DNA from: Sitta carolinensis
Lineage: Eukaryota > Chordata > Aves > Passeriformes > Sittidae
DNA: 64,000 bases
Assembly: GCA_032173965.1 (NCBI GenBank)
Contig: JAVUNC010000006.1
Location: 37,109,870 to 37,173,869 of the forward strand
Direction: 5' to 3'
Shown here: positions 11,801 to 23,600 of the stretch, piece by piece
Layout: the number at the start of each line of letters is the position of its first letter
Position numbering within the stretch: the first letter of the stretch is position 1
Program-made: the position numbers and the translations under genes
The notes under the pieces: model-generated
What the model was told of the DNA's origin: nothing
The model's input: only the letters and a program-made list of their open reading frames with translations
Databases searched by the model: none

Positions 11801-13626
11801 AGTGGAAAAAGTACATGCGTGTTTTGTAACATCAAGAAAATTATACAGCCAGGATGGTCACAAAGGAGCTGTCTTTTCCCCCCGTTTGCTGTTAGTAACA
11901 GTGAATATAGGACTGATTAAGTTCTAAGTCAGACTCTGCAAATGGATTCAGTTCACAAAAAAAAAAATCAAAGCTGTGCAATTTTTTTACTCAATAAAAA
12001 TATATACCAAACAAAATTATAAGATATAGAAATATCACATTTTTAAATGACGTTATTTGCCTGAATGACTTTTTTGGTTTTTTTTCCAAAGGTCACATAA
12101 ATATTTTTGTTTTAGGAAAAGAAATAGCTTCCATAGGTCCATATTCTCCTTCATGAATGCCTGTGAGTCCTGGTTATGACAACACAGATGCTCCCACTGC
12201 TCAGACAGGCTTCTGTAGCAGAAAGGTGTCAGTCCTACCTTCTTTGCTGGGTGTGGCTCCAAGAAGCTGTGGCAATCTGAGGAACAGCAATTAGACACTT
12301 AGAACCACCCACATGAATTTCACTCAGGTGCCCTTACCCTGACATCTTGTTGACCTTCGCAAATCATACCAGAAAAAAGGGGAAAAGATGAGACTAGAAA
12401 ACAAGAAAACCTGTGGGTTTTCATGTTTTGTGTTCATTTCCACATGTGTATGAATATTTCAAATGAGTGAGAAAAGTACCTTTGCAGTCCATCAAAATAA
12501 GTACAGTACGTGTTGTTTTTTGATGCAGATGTCATCGTTTGAGAGAGTTACCTGTAATGTTACCTGTGGATATAGCTCAACCAATAAATGTGTGAGTGGT
12601 AACAGTCTTGTTAGTCATGTCATACTGCTCCACAGTCTTTGCAAAGTCCCTCTACCTCTGCAGACCATGATAGATTGGTGTGTCACATTCGCTATTCTGC
12701 ATTGCAGTGATCTTGCTTCCTACCTTCATCTTTCCTCTTCTGTCCTTTCCATCCCTCCTCAAGCCATTTCCATTTGATTTTCATGGCAGTTATTCATTGT
12801 ACCAGCAGCTCCCCTTTAATCAGAGCATGCTTCCATCTGAAATAGCTGGTTAAATTACAGAGGGTCCATTAAGTGAATTATTTCAAGCTCTTGCCCCTTT
12901 CACAAATCTGCCCCTAAAGCAACACAGCAAGTAATAAATTTGAAGCACCTCTCAGTATGGTGAGGGAAGCAGACTGCACTTTACAACTAGCAATTAGCCT
13001 TAGGGCTTCAGGTATTTTTCTTTTCTCACCACAAATGAACTCACTTGGGTTTTTAAATTTTTTTGGTTGGTTGGTTTGGTTTTTAAAGGAAAATACAGGG
13101 TTGTCAAGCCTTGTCCAGGCTGAGTGTCTGAGGCTGCTAGCACGTCTTTAATATTCTATTCCCTGGTTTATAGCATCCTAATATAAGGTGATATTCTGAA
13201 ACATTTTCTATTCACTCTGTCATGGGGAATTATGGGAAATTATGATCCAACAATGACAAATATCAAGTATATTCAGTGCCATCTCCATAAACCTGTTCCT
13301 ACCCACTGAGGTTCACGTAGCTTTAGGAAATGCAGGGGAGCCTAGGACAGGTATGTAAAAGGTGGTTAGAGAATTAATCACCCTGTAATTTTAATAAGTA
13401 ACAGGATTTTTGTTCTGTAAGTGTAGTAACAGCAGTCATAATAACACCTAGGAGTAGGTGAAAGAAAATCCTTTTTACTTGTACAAAGTCAGACAGTTAA
13501 GATGCTAGATCTAAAACAGTAAAATGCAGAGAGAATCACAGACCAGTTTCTTGTCTATTCAGTATATCATGCTGTGTGTGAAATCTAGGTTACTTCACTA
13601 CCTGCTTGCTTGGCATTCAAATTTGT
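11801..13626. other. AT-rich non-coding stretch between the two duplicated copies
   Basis: No gene, repeat family or array is seen. The frames are short and unconvincing. A GGTT-rich run occurs at about 13060-13083. Confidence 0.5.
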
Positions 13627-13797
13627 CACTCTTTTTACACTTTTTAATGGCATTTACTTGGAAATTTTATTGTCCAGCTCACCAAATTTCTATGTTTTCT
13701 CCTTTCCCCTTTCCCAATTTTCTTTTTCTCCTCCCTTAGGACTATGCAGGTAGGAAGAATTTTTTTTTTTTTTATCTCTCTTTCAACTTTACCTTGT
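13627..13797 (+). repeat. dispersed duplicated element, copy B
   Basis: Second copy of the block at 11643-11800, about 1,984 bp downstream in the same orientation. It is longer by 13 bp, mainly because the T run after GTAGGAAGAA has expanded to 14-15 T. The pyrimidine tract followed by CCCTTAGG looks like a 3' splice site, but a splice site alone would not be copied with 100 bp of upstream sequence. Confidence 0.85.
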
Positions 13798-16700
13798 CAT
13801 ACTTTTTTTTATTTTCTGGCTTTATTTTTTTCCCCTGCTAAATTTATGTGCCTCGTGATGCAGTTTTTATCCGTCTCACACATACTGTTGCTATTCCTTG
13901 TTCCTGATCATCTGTTTATATATCATTAAGTGCACCAGGTGCTCTTGGCAGAACATCTGCATTTACTAGATAGTTTCTCATCTGAAAATGCAGGGTGTTA
14001 CCATCACTGATATAATTGAAGTGAGCTATGGTTATGGACTGTGATTAGGTGTTTTTTTTCTGTGACAGAGACTATAAGGGAAACAAGAAATGCGGCCCTA
14101 CAGTTTCTGAAGAGACAGAAGGGTTTTTAGCAAGGCTCAGCCAAGCGTAGAGCAGGCATAATATGCTAGAGACTTCAAATTTTGTTGTCATCAGAGGAGA
14201 AGCCGTCCATATAAATGAGACAGAAAGGAATTTGATTTGGCATCATGGTTAGTATTTGGTTGTGCAATAAACGTGAATAGAAAAGTGACTGTTAATTTAG
14301 GGGGTATTCTTCACAATTGACAGTGATCTATTCAGAGAAGTATTGCTCAATCTCAAAATTGTGGTTTAGGGAATACAGAAGCTTCTCTCTACTCATACTG
14401 GAAGTCAGTAGCCATGGCCACTTTATGGCAGATTGTGCTATAATTGTTTTCCTTTATTACCAAAGAAGCAGTGGAATTTAGTAATTGGTAAATGCTTCTT
14501 AGCTGATAGCTACAGATACTGTTTTAAACAAAGTTAGAAATATATAGCAGCTAAGCAAAGATCAATCTGAATGTTCTCACCACCAAACAATTTCAGATTT
14601 CAGAAAGGATTTTAGCAAGTAAGCCTTGGTATAACTGAAAGAGATAAAAGACTGTCCAAAAAATGTTCAGAAGTTTGGCTTGCTGTAGTCCAATAACACA
14701 GGTAAATTCAAATCAGTGCTGCCATTGTGAGGTGAGCTGTGTGCAGGAGTACCTCCTATATTATTATATATATGTGTGTGAATATACCTAAAATACATTC
14801 ATCACTGCTTTGACTAACTCTCATTAACTATATACAATGGCAAAGACCTTGCATTTGTTTCACAGTGAAGCCCACATACATCATGAAATTTTACCTTTGA
14901 AAATTTCTCCTAAAACACTGAAAAGAATACTAAAACAGTGGTAACTCTAGAGCAGCTTCTCAGGAAAAAAAAAAAAAAAAAAAAAAAAAGCAAGCATTGT
15001 TTTCCTTTTTATCGTTTGTCACTTTAAATATCACCAAGCCAATTACTTCATCCTCTGCTATACCAAGAGTTCATTTACTTAGTTCATTCTTTGGGGAAAT
15101 TCTTAATAAATACCTGCATCTGTCTAAACAACATAGGTTTCATCCTCCAAATATACCACACAAGATTTAGTTATTAGAGAGCCTTCATCTACATGAGAGA
15201 GGAATTGTGCTGGGAGGAGGGAGACTCACAGAAGTGCTCACTGAAATTCACTGAAGGGATGATTAATTTTGGTTTTGCACAGTGTTTTGAATCCCTCTTT
15301 GAGTCTAACAATGACAATGGGGTACACAAGTGGCTATTTGGCACTGTTATATTTCTAAAGTATGTTGATCCACAAGACAGATGATCTGCAGCAGACTTTT
15401 CTACATTCTTCCCAGCTGTCACTAGTTATGATTTAGCGTGATCCAGCCCACAGGTCTTCAGTAAGTTTTCTTTCATTGTTATCTGGATGGAAGTTCTTTT
15501 CTGATGCTCTCAGCCTTGAGAGAAGTCCCAGGTGGCTTTAAAGCTTCTACATCTCCCCATCATTAATTGTAATTGACTAACCACCTTCTTGCAACACATT
15601 CCTGATAGCTCCAGCACATCTTTGTTCCTTTCTTTCTTTCATGCAAAGACTTTTTTCTCCTAATCTCTGTTAGAAACTGCAAGTGGCAGGTGTGGGATAA
15701 GAGAATTTTCTCTATGAACTCTTAAGCTTTTCTATACCTACTTAAAACTCTGCTTTTTAGAAAGCTTGTTTCCTATGTCTTACTTTCCATCTCCTTATTT
15801 CACCAATCTGTTCTTTAGGACCCCAATACAGTTCTATTCTTTATACTAGAATTGAAAAACACTTTTAGTATTTATCATCATCTCCTCATTTGTCTTCTTT
15901 TCAGTAGCTCCCTTTGATTTCTGCAATTGCAGTGTTTGCAGGCCTGTCATGATTCAAGGCAACGGTGTGGTACTATTCTAGTTACCCAAGGTATACCCAA
16001 AAAGTTGCTGTTTTCATTGCATTGTCAAGCTAACATTTCTGTGTTCTACCACTGAAAATTCAAATTTCTAAATATCATAATGACAGCCTGGATTCTACTC
16101 AAATTGGAGTAATTACTCCTTTACTACTTAAAATTATCCATTTGAATTCCCAGTGGTAACGGAAATCCCCATCCATTGTTATGAACAGTGGGCTTAACAA
16201 TCAACCAGTATAAAACAGCTATTCACTTAAAACACTACTGAAAATCTGGAATATTTTATTGCTGCTGTATTTTCCTCAGTGCTGGTTAATTTCAGACCCA
16301 GCAGAGACTATAATTCAAAGGAAAATGAACTGTTGCTTCCAGTCCACACATTATAAAACAGTTACACTGCAACTGTCTCCTTTCGCTGCTTTTATTCAAG
16401 ACAGAGTCACAGAACTACTCTCAAAAGAGGTGTGTGAGGACACAAAAGGAAGAGCAGCCAGACCTTTTGGCAGGAAATGGACTAGATGTACCCAGTGTAA
16501 TTTCTCAGAGAGATGTTCTAGAGAGATGTCAGAATTAAAAATAAAAGCACTGTTGACAATCTAGCTACTCATGTTAGAGGTATGCCCAAGTAGTGAATGT
16601 CAATTACTACCAGCATTTAAATTAACAATGACAGAGTCCCAAAGGAGATATCCTTGATTTTCTGTTTAAATTCAAAATTCCATTCAGGAGTGAAAAAAGA

Positions 16701-19604
16701 GCTTTGTTTGAGAAGCAAACATTTTAAAGAGTACAAAGCAGGTATAAAGAGCTCTGGTTCTCCTAGGATATTTTGCTTGTCAATTCTAAACTTACTCAAG
16801 CTAAACTTACTCAAACAAGCACTGAAGTCAAAGACAGTTTTGCCTTATGACCCTGCAGTTTGCCACCTCAGGGTCCCAAGCCAGCTGAGATCCCCAGCAC
16901 ATTGTTTACGAAGGACATTCACTCCCTGAGAGCTCTCACTGAGTGTGCCCTGCTCTAGAGAAATGTGTTTATCATCCATGGGGATCTCCTGATTAACCAT
17001 CTTGTCTAAGTTAGGGTAACAGATTGCAGATTTTTAACACCTGAAAACCACATGAGCAGAATGAATTTGAGGAAGTCAGACACCAAATATCCCAAAAGTC
17101 CCGATCCTACCCTATTGCTCTTACCAGAATAGGCTGCTAGACTGGTTATATTCATGCAACACTAATATGCACACAATTACAGTCTCTCTATTCATGGAGA
17201 GTTTTGCTCACCATAAGTCTTAAAAACAACTAATCTTAGCTACACGAATTTTTTTTTTTTTTTTTTTGCTTTGTTGAGACTTAAAGCACCATAAAGGTCA
17301 TTCACAAACAAAAGACCATCATACTGGGAAAAGGCCCTCACCATGAGTCCCTCACTTTTGAACATTTCTGATTCATGACAGATACTTGCACTCTTAACTG
17401 TAATGGAAATTATGAAATTAATTTTTACTGCCACTCTGCATATGTTTTCTCTCATCTGGTGTACATTATAATAAACAGGTTTCCCTCAGACATTTCCAAT
17501 TTGAAAGAAAGAATTGAAGAAAAAATATCCTTTGCCCCCTTCAGGATCTTTATCTTTGTTAACACAACCTTACGTTGTCCCCTTGAAGAACATAAGATTG
17601 CTTTTGTTGTGCCCTGCAGGGCTTCCACATCCCCATAATCCTAGGGCAATGGCAGTGGCAAGTTGGCACACTGTAGCAGAAATGTCATTTTTTAATTATG
17701 TGGTTCTAAGGGAATCTATTATCTACTGCTGAGATGCTGAAATCAGACGATTTATCTCCAAGGCAGGTCTCTCTACAATCTAGAATATATATCTCTTGTC
17801 ACTGCAGGAAAAAGAATGAAAGGATGTTTTTATTTCTGGTGCCTTATGTTTATAAATTTATTACTTTAAGTTTTGAAAGCAGATTTGGGGGGGTTAGGCT
17901 GCTGAGGGGCAGGGTATAAAAAAGTCACATTCTGATGCTTCTCCAGGTTCTCTTGATCTCCCTAGAAGGTTTTCTAAGGTCAAAAGGGATCTAGCTGCCC
18001 TTTAGTCAGGGTGCCATATGCCTTCAGGAAGGATGTCATACACCTCCTAAAGAGCTCATGTGCCAACCATAAACTAGCCTATAAGTCATTGTGCTGAGAA
18101 TTACGGGCACATAAGAACTGAGAACACTTGTAAAAGTGAACATCCACAAAAGGGCCAGACCACTTTTTCACCTTAATTAACATAAATAATTAACATAAAT
18201 AACCTCTGCTTAACATTTCAGGATAGGTATCTGCAACAGTTTGAAAGAATCTTTATTTCTTACACTTTAGATGTTGTCATTTGAATGAATAATGATATAT
18301 CTACAGATTATTCACAATGACACTGAATTATTTCTCTTTCCTCCCTAAGGTATGGAAGTAAATAAAAGAGTTTAGTACATGTTGTTTGTATTTTTCAATC
18401 TGCAAAATTCATTACACAAGCCAGCCTGTGAAGCAGGATCTGAGCTGCCAGCAGTTACTATCTATTAACGAAGAGGTACATTCCAAGCACTTTTAACACA
18501 ATCCCACTCAGGCATATTTTGAATTAACGTATGTTTCCTGTATCCTATAAAAGTTTATAAAAAAGTTGTAGGAGAGGACAGAGGGAAATATCCAATATCC
18601 CATTAAAACTGTAATTCTTGCATTGCCCTCTAGTGTACTCATGACAGCATGACACCCTTTTTTTTTTAAACCTCACGCTATAAATTACTAAAATTAAACC
18701 TTTAATGTCATTTGATGGTTTGCTGCATTTAATTTTGACAGAAATATTATATACAGTTTGTCTGAAATACCTTGTGTTCACCAAACCCTTCTGACAAATC
18801 TGAGAAATAGTTTGATTCGTGTTGCTGGCAGAAATGCAGGCCATGTCTTCTCAAAAGTAAATAAGTATCATTCCAAAGAATCAGACCCCAAAAAATTCAG
18901 TCCTTCAAACCCACCTGAAATGAAGCATGTATAAATTATAGGGTACCCATATTCTTTACTATATAGGGGCAAAGTAAAGTCTGTAGTAGTATGTCATTGG
19001 TCTGCATACACTGCCTGCCCCCCACACAGAAAGATCAGCATACACATGAACACTGAAACCTACAAAATAGTTAAAGTGGACAGAGAATTCCCATACCAAG
19101 ATGAAATCTCTCTTAAAATATTGCAGAGGCGAACATTTCAGCGGCTATGGATTCAAATAATACCTTGCTACTTAAGTGCTTAGCCAGGGACAAGCTCTAA
19201 GTTTCAGACCAACCATTCATGGCTTTATGAATAAACTTAGGGACATATCCAACACATTTAGAAGAAGTAAACTAAGTGGAACTTTCCCCTGGTTTCACAT
19301 AAATTATCACAGAAAACCTCTTTCTGCCGGTAATGAGTCCTAATAAAAGAAAATATTTTATAAAATATTTAAGGAAAAAAAAATCACCAGGTTACAGTAA
19401 GGAATATTTTAGAAATTCAATTTTTACTCTTGTTACCTCCAAAATGCACTATTGCTAAATTTTGGGTACTACAGTATAGACAATGCTTTTGGTTTGAGAG
19501 TTTTGAGGGTATTATTTCACCAGCTCTTCTTCACATAGTCCTTAAAGGCATAAGATATTTAGAAGTTTTTATATTCTTGTCCACAAGATCACAGACAAGA
19601 AGGT
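13798..19604. other. AT-rich non-coding stretch with small tandem and palindromic units
   Basis: No supported coding region. Small structures: a 25-A run at 14965-14989; a perfect 15-bp tandem duplication (CTAAACTTACTCAAG) at 16786-16815; a 19-T run at 17249-17267; an AATTAACATAAAT tandem pair near 18174-18200; and a perfect 20-bp palindrome AAATATTTTATAAAATATTT at 19351-19370. None suggests a functional element by itself. Confidence 0.5.
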
Positions 19605-19775
19605 TAATTTTCTTCTCCACTTCTACCCAGAGAAGTTGTGGACTCGCCATGCCTGGAAATGCAGAGAATGTCCATCCCTCTAGATAAGACTAGATGGGGC
19701 TCTGAGTAACCTGGTCACATGGAAGGTTCTTTGTTCATGGAACAGGGCTTTGAATAGTTGTTCCATAGATTCTGT
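19605..19775 (+). mobile_element. CR1 LINE 3' end, decayed
   Basis: A degenerate plus-strand CR1 tail: CCCAGAGAAGTTGTGGACT, then CCTGGAAATG, GATGGGGCTCTGAGTAACCTGG and TGGAAGGTTCT, ending in TTCCATAGATTCTGTGG, a mutated terminal ATTCTATGATT. It meets a minus-strand CR1 directly at its 3' end. Its left limit is vague because of divergence. Confidence 0.75.
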
Positions 19776-20382
19776 GGAATCATAGAATGTTTGGGTTGGA
19801 AGGAACCTCAAAGATCACCTAGTTACCTTCATGCCACTAATGGGGGCACTTTCCGCTAGACCAGGCTTCTCAAAACCCCATCCAAGCTGGCCTTTGAACA
19901 CTTCCAGTGATGAGGTATCAACAGCTTTCTGGGCAACTTGTTTAAGTGCCTCATTACCCTAACACTAAAAAATTTCTTACTAATATTTTATTTTAATCTA
20001 CTCTATTTTAGCTTCAATCCCTGTCCTATTGCTACATGCCCTTGTGAAATGTCCCTTTCCAGCTTTTTTGTAGGCCCCATTTAGGTACTGGAGCCTAAAG
20101 GCTGTAAGATCTCCCTGGAGCCCTCTCTTCCTCAGCCTGAACAACCCCAACTATCTCAGCCCATCTTCATAGGAGAAATGCTCCAGTCTTTTGATCATCT
20201 TCATGTTTCTCCTCTTGACTTGCTCCAGCAAGGAGGTCCATGTCCTTTTTAATGCTGGGAGCCTCCAGAGCTGGATGCAGCTACAGGTAGGGTTTCACGA
20301 GAGTAGATAAAGGGGAAGAATCATCTCCTTAAATCTGCTGGTCATGCTTCTTTTGGTGAATCCCAGAGTATGGGCCAGGTAC
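19776..20382 (-). mobile_element. CR1 LINE fragment
   Basis: It starts GGAATCATAGAATGTTTGGGTTGGAAGG, the reverse complement of a CR1 3' end, and continues through the 3' UTR (CTTCCAGTGATGAGG, CTGGGCAACTTGTTTAAGTGCC) and into the C-terminal ORF2 region (CCTGAACAACCCCAACT; GGAGAAATGCTCCAG; GGTCCATGTCC). It fades near AATCCCAGAGTATGGGCCAGG at about 20382. No open ORF2 frame survives. Its 3' end is fused back to back with the plus-strand CR1 at 19605-19775. Confidence 0.92.
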
Positions 20383-21790
20383 CATTAAGCAGTTTTTCAG
20401 ATATCTACAGAGAACATGGTGTGAAATTTCAACACCTCCCCTTGTCAGAATATCACAGGTTTTGCTTTCACAGCCAAAGTTACACAGTAATCACTGTAAA
20501 ACCTCATATTTTTTCAAACGCTATTCTCTCATGCAACTCTTAAATGTACTTCAATAAAGGAGACTTAGTTACATCTGTGCAAGCAAGAGCACTTTCAGAA
20601 CACCAAGCACCAGGATAGAATCAAGATTTTAACAGCAGAGGGAAAGAAATGGGAAACCACAAAGATACATGTCTGTAATTGCATTGTGTAAATGGGAAAG
20701 CATCTACTATCCTTGCAGCATTAGTGAAAGCACAGCTGCTGAAGGAGCTCATCAAGTAAATATATTCCTGGCCTGTGTCCAGTATGATATACAGTTTGCC
20801 ACTCCCAAAGTCAAGAAAAAAATTATACACCACTTTAATAATGTCAGACTGATTACAGTGTGACACTGGGCCATGCTGATAATCTTACCTCTGTAATTGT
20901 ATTAAAGACAACTTTTGACAGTTAGATTTGTTCTTACATCTCTGTGAAAATGCAGGATGCAGATGTGCCTGGGTTTACCTCATTGTTTTGTACAAAACTG
21001 TTCATGTAGTAATAACAGTTCCTACTTCACCAATTTAATTTGTCAGGATTCTGACACTCTTGTTGCTAATGTTAGATGATTTTTTTCTGGACTCATATCC
21101 CAAAAAATTCAAAATAATGATAGCAAGGTTACCATAGCAGTTCATCATAATCACAGGATAGAAATAGTCAATTTTTTACTTAATGCTTAAAGATATGTTG
21201 GCATACAGCTGTTAATGGATCATGAGAGATAATGGAGATTTTGATCAATTCCCCTGTTCATAGCTTTAGAACAACCCTAGCAAGAAGCCAGAAATGAAAG
21301 GCTTAGCATTGTCCTGCCTGCCAGGCACAGCCCTTTAGCTGCTGCTGTCTGGCCTTTGGTTTTCAATCCACAAATCTTTTCACAAGGCAGAAAATTGTCA
21401 TCAAGCCAATATGAGACAAGGAAGGTCTTTTTATTTAAAAACCCAAATGAGCGATATGTGATAAAACTTTCTATTTGGTTATCACAGAATGACTTCCTTA
21501 CATTGACAGTTACATAACTACTTGTTTTAAACTCTCTCATTCTTTGGGCTTACAGCATCATGCTCACAAAACCAGACTGTAATCACACTAGATTGTCACC
21601 AAAATTGTTCCCCACAGTTCAGGGTTTCATTCTTCAGCCTGCCTCTACCACCACAGGAAAACAGGGTAAAAATAGAGAGACATCATGACTGGAAAATGGT
21701 CATGACTACAGAGCTGCTTTTTGTGTTACAGAGATGCTTAGTTTCACATGCTGTTCATGTGGTTTCAACTTCTCTTTCTATATAACATAC
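20383..21790. other. AT-rich non-coding stretch
   Basis: No gene or repeat recognised. Overlapping short frames on both strands at 20621-20866 are mirror shadows. Confidence 0.5.
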
Positions 21791-22387
21791 TGTGTTGATT
21801 TTGACTGGGGTAGAGTTAATTTTCTGCATAGTGGTTGGTATGGGCTTATGCTTTGGAGTTGTGCTAGAAACAGTGTTGAAAATTCAGGGATGTTTTGATC
21901 ATTGCTGAGCAGCACTTGCAGAGAGTCAAGGCCTTTCCTACTCACTTTATCATCCCACCATTGAGCAGGCTGGGGGTGCACCAGGACATGGGAGAAGACA
22001 CAGCCAGGACAACTGACCCCAGCTGATCAAAGAGATATTCCAGACCTTATCACATCATGCTTAGTGTATAAATCTGGGGGAAGAACCAAGAAGTGGGAGA
22101 CATTTGGCGGGTATCTTCCCAAGGCACCACTGCACAGGAGGAGGCCCAGCCTTCGTGGAGAGGGCTGAACACCTGCCCGACCATGGGAAACAGTGAATTA
22201 AATCCTTGGTTTGCTTTGCTTGAATGTGTGGTCTTTGATTTACCTTTTAAACTGTCTTTTTCTTAACACAGGATTTTTATCACTTTTTTCTGATTCACTC
22301 CTCCATCCCAGAACAGGGGTGGGGGCAGGGAGAAAGGAGAGAGTGGCTCTGTGGGGCTTGGATGCTGGCTGGAGTTAAACCACGACA
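21791..22387 (+). mobile_element. complete ERVL-class solo LTR
   Basis: A 597-bp LTR running TGTGTTGATTTTGACTGGGG to AGTTAAACCACGACA, with the usual TG/CA-type ends. It is flanked by CATAC at 21786-21790 and TATAC at 22388-22392, a 5-bp target duplication with one mismatch. Five bases is the normal duplication size for ERVL elements. Visible promoter parts are a TATA box (TATAAAT, 22067-22073) and, about 125 bp downstream, ATTAAA (22197-22202) as a possible polyadenylation signal. This gives U3 roughly 21791-22095, then R and U5. There is no adjacent gag/pol sequence or second LTR, so it is a solo LTR left by recombination. I recognise the family from memory as avian ERVL. Confidence 0.92.
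22067..22073 (+). promoter_or_regulatory. LTR TATA box
   Basis: TATAAAT inside the solo LTR, preceded by the AGTG and followed by the CTGGGGGAAG context typical of this LTR family. It is the likely core promoter of the element. Whether it is active now cannot be judged. Confidence 0.55.
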
Positions 22388-23093
22388 TATACAAGTAGCA
22401 GAAAAGATGTCACTGATGTAGCTACTGCTCTCATTATCTTATGCCACTGTTTTTCCTCTCTGCTTCAAAGGCCAGTACATTGCATGATCATTGGAAAAAT
22501 CCTGTCTTGATCTTTTTTCTGGAAAATTATTTCAGTCTTCCAGACTCAAATCTTTCACACCTTGTAGCTTTATAAATTCCTTTTAAGCAGAGGGAGCTTA
22601 TATCATTGAAGTGGAAACTCAGCAACACGAGAAAAATGGATGAAAAGTTCTCAAGCCGATTAAAATAAATAAGTCATAGTTCAATAACCTGAAATCATGA
22701 AATTTTTCTTCAGAACATCCTAAATGGTTTGAAGTCTTCTGTGACTGATCATGAATGCATTAATAGCTAAAGTCTCGAGGGTTACTCATTTTTGTATACC
22801 TATGTTATTGTTAACTTTATTTTGAGTTGGTTTATTGTTTGGGGGGTTTCGGCAGGGGAGAGTTGTTGGCTTGCTTGTCTCAGGATTTCTTGTATATGTG
22901 TGTTTATTGATTTTATTTTTTGTCTACTAATCTTCAAAAATGTTAAGGTTGTTTTCCCATCCATCCCAAACTTGGGCAAAGAGTTGAAATACTGCATTTT
23001 TATTGAGAATCAAAGGGCTAACAAAAAACATTCAGCCAGATTTTTTTATCCTCTATTTCACAGACTCTGTTCTGCTTACTAAATCTGAGCAAA
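22388..23093. other. AT-rich non-coding stretch
   Basis: Nothing supported. A 96-codon frame at 22792-23082 has a start other than ATG, is hydrophobic by composition and runs into the CR1 edge. It is not a credible gene. Confidence 0.5.
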
Positions 23094-23600
23094 TCATAGA
23101 ACCACAGAATAAGTTGAGTTGGAAGGGACCCACAAGGATCATCAAGTCTAGCTCCCAGACCTGCACAGGACAGCCCCAAGAATCACACCACATTGTCCAA
23201 ATGCTTCTTGTACTCTGTCAGGCTGGTGCTGTGACCACTTCCCTGGGGAGCCTGTTCCAGTGCCCAGTCATTCTCTGGGTGAAAAATCTTTTCCTGATAT
23301 CCAACCTAAACCTCCCCTGACACAACTTCAGGCCATTCCCTCAGTCACCAAAGAGAGGAGACCAGTGCCTGCCCCTCCTCTTCCCCTCCTGAGGAAGCTG
23401 TAACTGCAATGGTGTCTTCCCTCAGTCTCCTCTTCTCCAGGTTGAACAGACCAAGTGGCCTCAGCCACTCTTTGTGTGGCTTCTCCTCAAGGCCCTTCAC
23501 CATCCTCATAGCCCTCCTTTGGATGCTCTAATAGCTCGATGTCTTTCTTATATTGTAGTGACCGAAACTGGTCACAATATTCAAGGTGAAGCCACACTTC
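23094..23600 (-). mobile_element. CR1 LINE fragment
   Basis: Begins TCATAGAACCACAGAATAAG and GAGTTGGAAGGGACCC, the reversed CR1 3' end. It then shows AGCTCCCAGACCTGCACAGGAC, TGGGGAGCCTGTTCCAGTGCCC, TCTGGGTGAAAAATCTTTTCC and AGGAGACCAGTGCCTGCCCC, reaching decayed C-terminal ORF2 sequence (CTCAAGGCCCTTCACCATCC, TTGGATGCTC). It ends near 23600. It belongs to a different CR1 subfamily from the copies at 2840 and 43273, which have a different 3' UTR, but resembles the one at 47182. Confidence 0.93.

Noticed and set aside
11430..11927. 165-codon plus-strand frame
   Set aside because: Starts at GTG and crosses the duplicated non-coding element 11643-11800, whose second copy at 13627 does not keep the frame.
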